The translations under genes were made by a program, and so were the position numbers. 64,000 nt of DNA from Simplicispira sp. 125 (GTDB lineage: Bacteria > Pseudomonadota > Gammaproteobacteria > Burkholderiales > Burkholderiaceae_C), in the NCBI RefSeq assembly GCF_003096555.1, contig NZ_QEKM01000001.1:744001-808000 (forward strand), read 5' to 3'. Numbering within the stretch: position 1 is the first letter of the stretch; every line of letters starts with the position of its first letter. The notes under the pieces were generated by a model, which worked only from the letters and a program-made list of their open reading frames with translations, was not told where the DNA came from and ran no database searches. This document shows, in pieces, positions 1 to 9,273 of the stretch.

Positions 1-1
1 C

Positions 2-292
2 ACGATCCGATGGCAACTCATGGTGATGCAGGCATGCACGCCGCTGGACGCGGCGCAGCGCATCCCTGGCGTTCTGCCCGGTGCGCGGCTGTTACTGCAT
101 GCCGAGGGCGAGCCGGCCGTGCGCGCCGTTCTGGCACGGATCGACGCCGTCGAGGCACTGGGTATCGCCACCATCGACGTGTCGCCCGCGTACTGGCGCA
201 CGCTGGGCAACCGGCTCGCTGCATTCCTGGCGCTGCCCGAATACACCGCCGAACGGCACGCGGCGTGGCTAGCGGGGCGGGGGCTGCCATGA
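2..292 (+). CDS. DUF2840 family protein, C-terminal part (cut by window start)
   Basis: The frame is open from the first bases of the window, so this is the C-terminal ~96 residues of a longer protein. The visible part has the alternating hydrophobic pattern and the Trp/Arg-rich tail (RTLGNRLAAFL, then AERHAAWLAGRG) that I associate with DUF2840. This small family of unknown function is encoded just upstream of traF in Tn4371-like ICEs. Its stop codon overlaps the traF start (ATGA at 289-292), so the two genes are translationally coupled. No catalytic motif is visible. The assignment rests on gene position plus remembered family sequence. Confidence 0.7.
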   Translation, partial: TIRWQLMVMQACTPLDAAQRIPGVLPGARLLLHAEGEPAVRAVLARIDAVEALGIATIDVSPAYWRTLGNRLAAFLALPEYTAERHAAWLAGRGLP

Positions 293-888
293 CGACGGCT
301 TTCACGTCCGCCAACACCACGGGAACCGCGCCGCTTTCTCCCTCGCGCTGGCGCAATCGCATCGGACTGGCGGGCCTGTCCGCCTGCGGCCTCGCTGCGC
401 TGGCCTGGGCGTCCTGCGCGCCGGCACTGCCGCGCCTGATCTACAACCCGTCCGACAGCGTGGCGGTCGGCTGGTATCGCGTCGAATTGATCGACCACCA
501 AGCCGATTCGCAGCCACAGCTATTGGCCGTGGGCAGCGTCGCGCTCGTCCGGCTTCCGGCCGATGCCGCCGCTCTGGCTGCGCAGCGCGGCTACCTACCG
601 ACGCGCGTTCCGTTGCTCAAGCGCGTGGGGGCGGTGGAACTGCAGGGGGCGTGCATCGTCGGCCGCAGCGTGTATATCGATGGCGTGCCGGTGGCCGCTG
701 TTTTGCCTGTGGATCGCATGGGCCGGCCGCTGCCATCCTGGCAGCAGTGTCGGCAGCTTCGTCCCGGCGAGTTGTTCCTGCTAAGCGCGACTAATCCGTC
801 GTCGTTCGACAGCCGATACTTCGGGCCGATTCCTGCATCCACCGTGATCGGTGTTGCGCATCCGATCTGGCCGGAAGCACGACCATGA
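289..888 (+). CDS. traF: TraF, S26-family signal peptidase of conjugation
   Basis: This 199-aa protein is an S26 peptidase of the TraF type, which matures and in RP4 cyclises the TrbC pilin in the periplasm. One N-terminal membrane segment lies at about residues 24-43. The nucleophile motif follows in NPSDSVAVGWY, where a Ser followed by a hydrophobic and a Gly-Trp-Tyr is typical. The general-base Lys is in PLLKRVGA, and NPSSFDSRYFGPI is the conserved C-terminal box. The start is fixed by ATGA overlap with the DUF2840 stop. The substrate pilin TrbC is encoded 34 kb downstream at 34752. Length is normal for the family. Confidence 0.9.
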   Translation: MTTAFTSANTTGTAPLSPSRWRNRIGLAGLSACGLAALAWASCAPALPRLIYNPSDSVAVGWYRVELIDHQADSQPQLLAVGSVALVRLPADAAALAAQRGYLPTRVPLLKRVGAVELQGACIVGRSVYIDGVPVAAVLPVDRMGRPLPSWQQCRQLRPGELFLLSATNPSSFDSRYFGPIPASTVIGVAHPIWPEARP

Positions 889-1328
889 CGGCTACCAATT
901 CGCTGCGCTTCATCGTGCCATCGGGCGCGTCGTTCTGCCGGCTGTCGCAGTGTCGCTGCGCGTGCAGTGCGTGTGCGTTAGTACCGCACTTCGCACGACA
1001 TCCGGCGCCGCCTCCACATGTGCAGGTGTCTTGCCTCGAACGCGCCCGGCCTGCGGCCATGGCCGCGTTCGCCGGCGCGCTGGCTGCAAGCAGTACAGCG
1101 CCGCCGGGCCGCCGACGCCCGGAGCGCCAGCGAGGGGCAAAGGCGGAAGGCAAGACAAAAGGGTGCGGCCCCTATCGGCCCGCAAAGCCAGTCTGCACAT
1201 GGGGGTGGCGCGGCACGCAACGGCTTCGCCGCCGTGCCGCTTGTGGCGCGAAGCCCGCGCCCATGCAGGCATGGCCGCGTGCTTCGCACGACCGGACACG
1301 CCGTAGCTTTACGGAGAGACAGCCATGA
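885..1328 (+). CDS. Hypothetical ORF between traF and the relaxase; may not be real
   Basis: This 147-aa frame overlaps traF by ATGA at its start and the relaxase by ATGA at its end, the arrangement expected of a coupled gene. The protein, however, is Arg/Pro/Ala/Cys-rich with no recognisable domain, membrane segment or motif, and the DNA holds several perfect hairpins (see the oriT candidate). It may be a real small protein, or the open frame may only be a consequence of high GC content over a non-coding transfer-origin region. Confidence 0.3.
   Translation: MTATNSLRFIVPSGASFCRLSQCRCACSACALVPHFARHPAPPPHVQVSCLERARPAAMAAFAGALAASSTAPPGRRRPERQRGAKAEGKTKGCGPYRPAKPVCTWGWRGTQRLRRRAACGAKPAPMQAWPRASHDRTRRSFTERQP
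1053..1290. other. Hairpin-rich stretch upstream of relaxase, candidate oriT region
   Basis: Several short perfect inverted repeats cluster just before the relaxase gene. They are a 14-bp palindrome GCGGCCATGGCCGC at 1053-1066, a stem GCGGCAC/GTGCCGC near 1210-1235 with a nested CGGC/GCCG hairpin, and CGTGC-TTC-GCACG at 1278-1290. Transfer origins usually lie next to the relaxase gene and contain such structures. I do not see a clear RP4-type nic core, so the oriT label is inference from position and structure only. Confidence 0.3.
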
Positions 1329-3307
1329 GCGACCGCCGCGACGACGATTTCCGCATCCGTCCCAGCGCCCCGAAGAACCGGGGCCAGGGCTTCGTTTCCA
1401 CGGTGCTCAAGCAGGCGGGCAAGGCCAGTAGCGGCAAGTCCTCGGTGCGCCGTCCTGGGAGAGCTGGCAAGGGCGCAGGAACCGGGCATCGGCCCGGCTC
1501 GTGCCTGGGCCGCGGCCACACGGCGGCGCGCTTTGCCGGGGCGAAGCTGACGCCCATGTCGCGGCGCGTGACCATCAAGACGCTGCTGGTCAACCAGCGC
1601 CAGGCCAGCCCGCAGTCGCTTGCCAAGCACCTGCGCTACATCGAGCGCGATGGCGTGGGCCGCGATGGCGAGCCAGGCCAAGCCTACGGGCCGCAGACCG
1701 ATGCTGCCGACCTCGACGCCTTCAAGGAACGCTGCGCCGACGACCGGCACCACTTCCGCTTCATCCTCTCGCCGGAGGACGGCGCCGAGTTGGAAGACCT
1801 GCGCACCTATACGCGGCACCTGATGGGCCGCATGGAAGCCGACTTGGGCACACGACTGGAATGGGTGGCCGTCAACCACTGGAACACCGACAACCCGCAC
1901 ACGCACATCGTCGTGCGCGGGCGCGACGACACCGGCAAAGACCTCATCATCGCGGGCGACTATATCGCCAATGGCTTCCGTCATCGGGCCGCCGAGCTGG
2001 CGACCGAATGGCTGGGGCCGCGCACCGAGCTGGAGATCCAGCAGTCCTTCCGGCGCGAGGTGGAACAGGAGCGGTGGACGAGTCTGGATCGCACGCTCAA
2101 GCGTGAAGCCGGCGACGATGGCCGGGTGCATGTCGAACGCTTCAACGAGCCGAGATTGCAACGCCAGCGTCTGCTGCTGATCGGCCGCCTGCAACGCTTG
2201 CAGCTCCTGGGCCTGGCCGACGAAATGCAGCCGGGCACCTGGGCCGTCCATGCCGACGCGGAAAAGACCCTACGCGCCCTGGGCGAGCGTGGTGACATCA
2301 TCCGCACCATGCAGCGGGCCATGCGCGGCGAGCCGCGCGAGCTGGCGGTGTTCGAGCCGGGTAACGATGGCCGAACCATCGTCGGTCGCGTGGCCGCCAA
2401 GGGCTTGGCCGACGAGCTGCGCGACCGGAGCTATCTGGTCATCGACGGGGTGGACGGCAAGGCTCACTACGTCGCGCTCAACGCCCGCGACGAGCTGGCG
2501 AACTATCCGACCGGCGCCGTGGTGGAAGTGAAGAGATCGGCCGACGTGCGGGCGGCCGACCGCAACATCGCCGCGCTGGCGAGCGATGGCCTGTATCGCA
2601 CCGACCATCACCTCGCCATCGCGCAGGGCCAGGCCATGCCCGGCCGCGACCCGCAGGAGGTCGTGGCAGCCCACGTCCGGCGCCTGGAAGCCCTGCGCCG
2701 GGCGGGCATCGTGGAGCGCGTAGCCGAGGGGCTATGGAAAGTGCCCGCCGACCTGCCCGAGCAGGGCCGCCGCTATGACGCCCAGCGTCTTGGTGGCGTG
2801 ACGGTGGAGCTGAAATCGCACCTGCCCATCGAGCGGCAGGCCCGCGTGATCGGTGCCACCTGGCTCGACCATCAGTTGATTGACGGTGGCTCGGGCCTGG
2901 GCGACCTGGGATTTGGCAGTGAGGCCAAGCAGGCGATACAGCAGCGCGCCGACTTCCTGGCCGAACAGGGACTGGCCGAGCGGCGCGGGCAGCGCGTGAT
3001 CCTCACCCGAAATCTGCTGGGCACGCTGCGTGGCCGCGAACTGGAGCGAGCCGCGAAGGACATCGCGGTCGAAACCGGCCTGGCGCACCGGCCCGTCACG
3101 GACGGCCAGCGCGTTGCCGGCATCTACCGGCGCTCCGTCATGCTCGCCAGCGGGCGCTACGCGATGCTCGATGACGGCACGGGGTTCAGCCTGGTGCCGT
3201 GGAAATCGGTGATCGAACAGCGGCTGGGGCAGCAGATCGCCGCAACGGTGCGCGGCGGCGGGGTGTCGTGGGAGATCGGACGGCAGAGAGGGCCTGCCTT
3301 GGGATAG
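1325..3307 (+). CDS. rlxS: VirD2-like relaxase with DUF3363
   Basis: This 660-aa protein would nick oriT, attach covalently to the 5' end and pilot the strand into the recipient. A basic, probably disordered N-terminus (residues 1-80) precedes the relaxase fold at about 80-250. The metal-binding histidine cluster is visible as NHWNTDNPHTHIVVRG, with the upstream DRHHFRFILSPEDG block typical of VirD2/MobA relaxases. The C-terminal two thirds correspond to DUF3363. The start ATG overlaps the preceding frame by 4 bases. A second, broken copy of the last ~200 codons lies at 5909-6403. The gene appears intact here. Confidence 0.9.
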   Translation: MSDRRDDDFRIRPSAPKNRGQGFVSTVLKQAGKASSGKSSVRRPGRAGKGAGTGHRPGSCLGRGHTAARFAGAKLTPMSRRVTIKTLLVNQRQASPQSLAKHLRYIERDGVGRDGEPGQAYGPQTDAADLDAFKERCADDRHHFRFILSPEDGAELEDLRTYTRHLMGRMEADLGTRLEWVAVNHWNTDNPHTHIVVRGRDDTGKDLIIAGDYIANGFRHRAAELATEWLGPRTELEIQQSFRREVEQERWTSLDRTLKREAGDDGRVHVERFNEPRLQRQRLLLIGRLQRLQLLGLADEMQPGTWAVHADAEKTLRALGERGDIIRTMQRAMRGEPRELAVFEPGNDGRTIVGRVAAKGLADELRDRSYLVIDGVDGKAHYVALNARDELANYPTGAVVEVKRSADVRAADRNIAALASDGLYRTDHHLAIAQGQAMPGRDPQEVVAAHVRRLEALRRAGIVERVAEGLWKVPADLPEQGRRYDAQRLGGVTVELKSHLPIERQARVIGATWLDHQLIDGGSGLGDLGFGSEAKQAIQQRADFLAEQGLAERRGQRVILTRNLLGTLRGRELERAAKDIAVETGLAHRPVTDGQRVAGIYRRSVMLASGRYAMLDDGTGFSLVPWKSVIEQRLGQQIAATVRGGGVSWEIGRQRGPALG

Positions 3308-4528
<1,221 letters not shown>

Positions 4529-4548
4529 GCGGGGCTCTGGGGTTCGAA

Positions 4549-4911
4549 ATGACCGACCAAGCGACGCCCAACCTGCCATCACGGGATTTCGTTTCCACCG
4601 CCGCCTTCTATGAAAAGCTGGGCTTCAGGAGCGTTTTTCGGGACTCCGGCTGGATGATCCTCAAGCGGGGGGATCTCAGGCTGGAGTTCTTCGCCCACCC
4701 AGAGCTCGATCCCCTCGCGAGTTGGTTCAGTTGCTGCCTGAGGCTGGACGACCTCGCTGGGTTCTACGAGCGGTGCAAATCCGTCGGCATCCAGGAAACC
4801 AGCAGAGGCTGTCCCCGCATCCACGCCCCCGAACTGCAGGAGTGGGGAGGCACGATGGCCGCATTGGTCGATCCGGATGGCACGCTCTTGCGGTTGATAC
4901 AGAACGGATAG
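4549..4911 (+). CDS. ble: Bleomycin resistance protein, Tn5 Ble (BLMT) type
   Basis: This 120-aa protein of the glyoxalase/bleomycin-resistance fold acts as a small cytoplasmic dimer that sequesters bleomycin-type drugs. Diagnostic stretches shared with Tn5 Ble are MTDQATPNLPSRDF at the start, LDPLASWFSCCLRLDDLA in the middle and GGTMAALVDPDGTLLRLIQN at the end. It lies 20 bp after the aph gene and 14 bp before the str gene, as in Tn5. Unlike its two neighbours it appears intact, with a few substitutions and a slightly shorter C-terminus than the Tn5 protein as I remember it. Confidence 0.9.
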   Translation: MTDQATPNLPSRDFVSTAAFYEKLGFRSVFRDSGWMILKRGDLRLEFFAHPELDPLASWFSCCLRLDDLAGFYERCKSVGIQETSRGCPRIHAPELQEWGGTMAALVDPDGTLLRLIQNG

Positions 4912-4925
4912 CTTGCAGGCATCTC

Positions 4926-5805
4926 ATGAGCGCGCCTTCCCGTTTTCCGCCCCAGGTCACTGCGTGGATGGAGCGCTGGCGCCTGCAGGGCGACGGTGCG
5001 CTGCTCACGACCCACTCGAGCTGGGTGCTTGCTGTTCGCCAGGGGCACATACCGGCGGTGCTGAAGGTCGCACGCGTTTCCGATGAAGAGGCGGGTTACC
5101 GCCTGTTAACCTGGTGGGACGGGCAGGGCGCCGCACGGGTCTTCGCCTCGGCGGCGGGCGCTCTGCTCATGGAGCGCGCGTTCGGAGCTGGTGACCTTGC
5201 CCGGATGGCCTGGGCCGGCCAGGACGACGACGCTTGCAAGATCCTCTGCGACACCGCCGCTCGCCTGCATGCTCCGCGGCCCGGACCGCTGCCCGAGCTC
5301 CATCCCCTACAGGAATGGTTCCAGCCGCTTTTCAGGTTGGCCGCTGAGCACGCAGCACTTGCGCCCGCCGCCAGCGTGGCGCGCCAACTTCTTGCGGCGC
5401 CACGCGAGGTGTGCCCGCTCCACGGCGACCTGCACCACGAGAATGTGCTCGACTTCGGCGACCGCGGGTGGCTGGCCATCGACCCGCACGGGCTGCTGGG
5501 CGAGCGCACCTTCGACTATGTCAACATCTTCACGAATCCGGACCTCAGCGACCCTGATCGGCCGCTTGCGGTCCTGCCGGGCAGGCTGGAGGCCCGGCTC
5601 CGCATTGTGGCCGCCGAGACCGGGGCTCGAGCCGGAACGGCTTCTGCGCTGGATCGTTGCATGGACCGGCTTGTCGGCAGCCTGGTTCATTGACGATGGC
5701 GACGGCGAGGGCGACGACGAGGGCGACGACGAGGGCGACGACGAGGGCGAGTGCGCGGCGATTGATCTGGCCATCAACGCTATGGCACGCCGCTTGCTCG
5801 ACTAG
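4926..5805 (+). pseudogene. aph(6)-Ic: Streptomycin phosphotransferase APH(6)-Ic-like, frameshifted
   Basis: The first ~235 codons closely follow Tn5 Str (APH(6)-Ic): MERWRLQGDGALLTTHSSW, the catalytic HGDLHHENVLDFGD and IDPHGLLGERTFDY are all present. At about 5626, in a GGGG run, one extra base shifts the frame; the read-through product ends at 5693. The expected C-terminus (EPERLLRWIVAWTGLSAAWF to NAMARRLLD) continues in the next frame to 5805. That downstream part also carries an expanded acidic repeat (see 5701-5748). The kinase core is present but the C-terminal helices are lost, so the product is probably unstable or inactive. The start could alternatively be the internal Met of MERWRL, as annotated for Tn5. 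Confidence 0.85.
5701..5748 (+). repeat. 12-bp tandem repeat expansion in the streptomycin kinase pseudogene
   Basis: Three perfect copies of the unit GACGACGAGGGC run from 5713 to 5748, preceded by a variant copy GACGGCGAGGGC at 5701-5712. In the original frame they encode Asp-Asp-Glu-Gly repeats where the Tn5 protein, as I recall it, has a much shorter DGDGEGEG stretch. This looks like slipped-strand expansion of a GC-rich array in a gene no longer under strong selection. The length is a multiple of three and does not itself shift the frame. Confidence 0.9.
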
Positions 5806-5908
5806 CGCGGTCACCGATCATCACCTAGTCGTCGAGTTAGGTCGGGCCGGGCCGTGATCCGTTTGAAGCCGTTGCGGGCCACATCCACTGCTCGAAGCCC
5901 CTTCACGG

Positions 5909-6403
5909 GGGCGGCATCGTGAAGCGCGTGACTGAGGGGCTATGGAAGATGCCGGGCGAGTTGCCCGAACAGGGCCGCCGCTACGATGTGCAGCGCCTGG
6001 GCGGCGTGGCCGTGGAGCTGAAATCGCACCTGCCCATCGAGCGGCAGGCGCGCGTGATTGGCGCCACCTGGCTGGACCAACAGTTGATCGGCGGCGGCAA
6101 AGGGGTGGGGGACTTGGGCTTTGGCTGCGAAGTCAGGGAGGCGCTGCAGCTGCGCGCCGACTTCCTGTCCGAATGGGGACTGGCCGAGCGGCGCGGCCAG
6201 CGCGTGGCGGGCATCTTCCGCCGCAGTGCCATGCTCGCCAGCAGGCGCTATGCGATGCTCGATTACAGGATGAGATGGGGCTTTGCTTGGTGCCGTGGAA
6301 GCCGGTGATCGAACAGCGACTGGGGCAGCAGATAGCTGCGATGCTGCGCGGCGACGGGGTGTCGTGGGAGATCGGGCGACAGTGTGGCCCTGGCATCGGC
6401 TAA
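5909..6403 (+). pseudogene. Broken copy of the relaxase C-terminal region
   Basis: This segment is homologous to codons ~460-660 of the relaxase at 1325-3307 (shared EQGRRYDVQRLGG and VELKSHLPIERQARVIGATW). It differs by many substitutions. It lacks about 117 bp (39 codons) between the two GQRV codon stretches of the intact gene, consistent with deletion between short direct repeats. It is then frameshifted near 6265, with the terminal VIEQRLGQQIAAMLRGDG only in the next frame. With the intact 3' end at 2700-3307 it brackets the resistance operon. Its divergence indicates a second, related ICE as the source rather than a fresh tandem duplication. Confidence 0.85.
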
Positions 6404-6421
6404 TTGACTGGACGAGTAGAC

Positions 6422-7906
6422 TCAGCGGTCTAGCGCACGCAGTACAACCGCAAGGTTCTTCACCGCGATCTCCAGTTCCTTCGGCGCATACGCGGCAAAG
6501 CCCATGAGGAACCCGGGTCGGCAAGCGCCCGATGCATGCAATGGCGTAAGCCCCAGCAAATCGATACCGGCACGCTGCGCTGCGCCCATGACTTCCAGTT
6601 CGGAAATATCGCGAATTAGCCGACAAGGCATTTGCATGCCGCCGTCCGGCACTTCTGGCTCCACGAAGTCTGCCAGGTGCTCGCGCACGAGCTGCGCCAG
6701 GACATCGCGCCGCTCACAATAGACGGCACGCATGGTTCGCACATGCGCCCCGAAATGCCCACCCTCCATGAAACGCGCCAGGGTCAGTTGCGCAATTGGC
6801 GCGCTGTGTCCATCCAGCAAGGTGCGTGCGGCGGTCATCGGCGCCACAAGCTCAGGCGGAAGCACCATGAAGGCAATGCGCAAGCCCGGAAACATCGACT
6901 TGGTGAACGTGCCGATGTAGATCGTTCGCTGATGCGGGTCCAGCCCCTGTACGCAGGCCGTGGGTTTGCCCGCGTAATGGAACTCGCTGTCATAGTCATC
7001 CTCGATGATCCAGGCATGGTGCTGCTGGGCCCATTCGATGACGCCCAGCCTCCGGTCCAGTGCCAACGTGACTCCGGTCGGAAATTGGTGCGAAGGCGTA
7101 AGAAACACCGCCTTGCCCGGTTGTCGCACCTTGCGCAGGTGCCCCACCTGCATTCCCTCGGCATCCAGCGGGACGGGCACGCATTCCAGCCCCGCGGCGT
7201 CGAACGCCTTGCGCGCGCCGTGGTACACGGGGTCTTCAGTGAAGATGCGGTCGCCAGCGTCCAGCAGCACGGTAGCGCACAGGGTCAAGGCTTGCTGGGA
7301 ACTGGTGACCACCAGCACACGCTCGGGGGTGGCATGCGCGCCGCGTTCGAGGTTGACGTAGTTGGCAATCGCGCGCCGTAGCGGTTCCATCCCTTGCGGG
7401 GGGCTGTGCAGCAGCGCTGTGGTGCCCCAGTCCTTCAATACCTGCCGCTCCAGCCGCTCCCAGGTGGCCAGTGGGAAAGTGCGCGTTTCCGGAACGCCAG
7501 GAGCGAACGGGCGAGGAGTCAGAAAGTCTCGTACCCCGCCAGCACGGTACATGGTCGCACCGCGCTGGCTCAGCTGCAGAGGTACCCGCTGTGGTCCAAG
7601 GCGCCGCGCCGTGCCACGTCCAGGCAAACGCAAAGCCCGCTCCGAAACGAAGCTGCCGCTGCCCACGCGTCGCTCGATAAAACCCTCAGCATGCAACTGG
7701 CTGTATGCCGACTCCACTGTGTCGCGTGACACGTCCAGCGACTTCGCCAGGGCGCGGGAAGCCGGCAACGGTGTGGCGACATCGAGTGCACCGTCGAGTA
7801 TCAGTTGCCGAATCGCGCGTTGAATGCGCGCGTGCAAGGGCAACGCTCCATTTGCCGGATCAAGGACCCAGGCTTTTACGGATTCGAGTTGTGCATGCTT
7901 GAACAA
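6422..7906 (-). CDS. MocR/PdxR-family regulator (GntR HTH fused to aminotransferase domain)
   Basis: This 494-aa protein has an N-terminal GntR-type winged helix (residues ~15-85, with LPASRALAKSLDVSRDTVE as the recognition region). A fold-type I aminotransferase-like domain follows. The PLP-binding lysine sits in TFTKSMFPGLRIAF and the cofactor-ring motif is IIEDDYDSEFHY. MocR proteins usually sense PLP or an amine/aldehyde ligand and control a divergent gene. Here the divergent neighbour is benE at 8017, with a YggS-type PLP protein next, which fits a PLP-related regulon. Length is typical. The ligand cannot be read from the sequence. Confidence 0.9.
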   Translation of the reverse strand: MFKHAQLESVKAWVLDPANGALPLHARIQRAIRQLILDGALDVATPLPASRALAKSLDVSRDTVESAYSQLHAEGFIERRVGSGSFVSERALRLPGRGTARRLGPQRVPLQLSQRGATMYRAGGVRDFLTPRPFAPGVPETRTFPLATWERLERQVLKDWGTTALLHSPPQGMEPLRRAIANYVNLERGAHATPERVLVVTSSQQALTLCATVLLDAGDRIFTEDPVYHGARKAFDAAGLECVPVPLDAEGMQVGHLRKVRQPGKAVFLTPSHQFPTGVTLALDRRLGVIEWAQQHHAWIIEDDYDSEFHYAGKPTACVQGLDPHQRTIYIGTFTKSMFPGLRIAFMVLPPELVAPMTAARTLLDGHSAPIAQLTLARFMEGGHFGAHVRTMRAVYCERRDVLAQLVREHLADFVEPEVPDGGMQMPCRLIRDISELEVMGAAQRAGIDLLGLTPLHASGACRPGFLMGFAAYAPKELEIAVKNLAVVLRALDR

Positions 7907-8016
7907 TTGGCCGGTATCGCATCAAAAAATTGGTGGGGCGCAGTATGCCATTAAAGATCTATAAATCCTTACCAGATTCAGTCCAATAGATCACTCTCAA
8001 GAGCCCGATACAAGCC
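7907..8016. promoter_or_regulatory. Divergent control region between mocR and benE
   Basis: This 110-bp AT-richer intergenic stretch separates two divergently transcribed genes and must contain both promoters and probably the MocR operator. MocR proteins commonly bind short direct repeats in such regions. I see related CCAGATT and CCAAT-like elements around 7970-7985 but no repeat clear enough to define the site. Confidence 0.5.
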
Positions 8017-9273
8017 ATGTCATCCGCCTCGTCCTCCCCATCCTCCCGCTTGCTCGACCTCACCCATCCCATCGTCGCGGGTCTCATTTCGGTCATCGTC
8101 AACTATGGCGGGACTTTCATTTTGGTGTTCCAGGCGGCCAAGGTGGCGGGCCTGAGCCCGGAGTTGACGGCATCGTGGGTGTGGTCGATTTCGATTGGCG
8201 TGGGCGCCACGGGAATCATCCTGAGCTGGCTGACGCGCGAGCCGATCATTACCGCGTGGTCCACGCCGGCTGCAGCGTTCCTGGTGACGGCGCTGGCGAC
8301 CACGCCCTATGCCGAAGCGGTGGGCGCTTATCTGATTTCAGCCGCTGCTTTTGTGGTGCTAGGCCTATCGGGATGGTTCGAGCGCCTGATCCGACTGATT
8401 CCACATGGTGTGGCGGCAGGTTTGCTCGCAGGCATCTTGCTGCAATTTGGTATCAAGGCTTTCGGCGGCATGAGCATCGATCCGTTGTTGGCCGGTTTGC
8501 TGATCGTGACCTACGTGGTGCTCAAGCGATTCAGCGCGCGCTATGCCGTCGTTGGCATTCTGGTGCTGGGGCTGCTCTTTCTGCTGATGCAGGATCGGGT
8601 GGACCTGTCGGGGTTGGCGTTGAAGCTCGCCGCGCCGGTCTTCACCATGCCGGTGTTCTCGCTCAATGCGCTGCTGGGCGTCGCACTGCCGCTGTTCGTC
8701 ATCACGCTGACCGGCCAGTACATGCCGGGCATGCTGGTGCTTCGCAACGACGGGTTCAAGACCAGCGCCAATCCCATCGTGACGCTGACCGGGCTCGGCT
8801 CGCTGCTGATGGCGCCGTTCGGCTCACACGCCTTCAACGTTGCGGCCATCACGGCAGCCATCGCAACGGGCCGGGAAGCGCACGAAGATCCGTCCAAGCG
8901 CTGGATTGCAGGCATCGCCGCAGGCGTGAGCTACATCCTCGTGGGCGTGTTCGGCGTGACACTGGCCGCCGTCTTCATGGCCCTTCCGGCGACCTTCATC
9001 ACGACGCTGGCGGGCCTGGCGCTGCTGGGTACCATTGGCGGTAGCCTGGCCACCGCCTTGGCCGACATGAAGACGCGAGAAGCGTCTCTGATCACCTTCC
9101 TGGCTTCGGCGGCCAACATCACATTGCTGGGCATCGGTGGCGCATTCTGGGGCCTGGTAATTGGATTGGTGGCCCATGCCGTGCTCAATGGACAACGGCC
9201 GCGCCATGGGCGACAGGCCATCGCGGCACCGACTGCCAAACCCGCGATCAACGAGGAGAGAGCAAATGCCTGA
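8017..9273 (+). CDS. benE: BenE-family benzoate/H+ symporter
   Basis: This 418-aa, strongly hydrophobic inner-membrane protein has about 12 predicted segments and the length of BenE transporters. Family-like stretches are GGTFILVFQAAKVAGLSPE near the start, the TPAAAFL loop, and GSHAFNVAAITAAIATG in the middle. BenE members import benzoate or related compounds with protons. No benzoate-degradation genes are nearby, so the actual substrate may differ; the MocR/YggS context suggests something linked to PLP or amines. It overlaps the next gene by 8 bp. Confidence 0.85.
   Translation: MSSASSSPSSRLLDLTHPIVAGLISVIVNYGGTFILVFQAAKVAGLSPELTASWVWSISIGVGATGIILSWLTREPIITAWSTPAAAFLVTALATTPYAEAVGAYLISAAAFVVLGLSGWFERLIRLIPHGVAAGLLAGILLQFGIKAFGGMSIDPLLAGLLIVTYVVLKRFSARYAVVGILVLGLLFLLMQDRVDLSGLALKLAAPVFTMPVFSLNALLGVALPLFVITLTGQYMPGMLVLRNDGFKTSANPIVTLTGLGSLLMAPFGSHAFNVAAITAAIATGREAHEDPSKRWIAGIAAGVSYILVGVFGVTLAAVFMALPATFITTLAGLALLGTIGGSLATALADMKTREASLITFLASAANITLLGIGGAFWGLVIGLVAHAVLNGQRPRHGRQAIAAPTAKPAINEERANA

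Noticed and set aside
1172..2251. Long open frame on the minus strand across the relaxase gene
   Set aside because: It lies antisense to a well-supported relaxase, has no recognisable domain, and reflects high GC content.
5713..5748. Possible CRISPR-like or regulatory array
   Set aside because: The units are 12 bp and directly adjacent with no spacers; they are a coding microsatellite in the streptomycin kinase gene.
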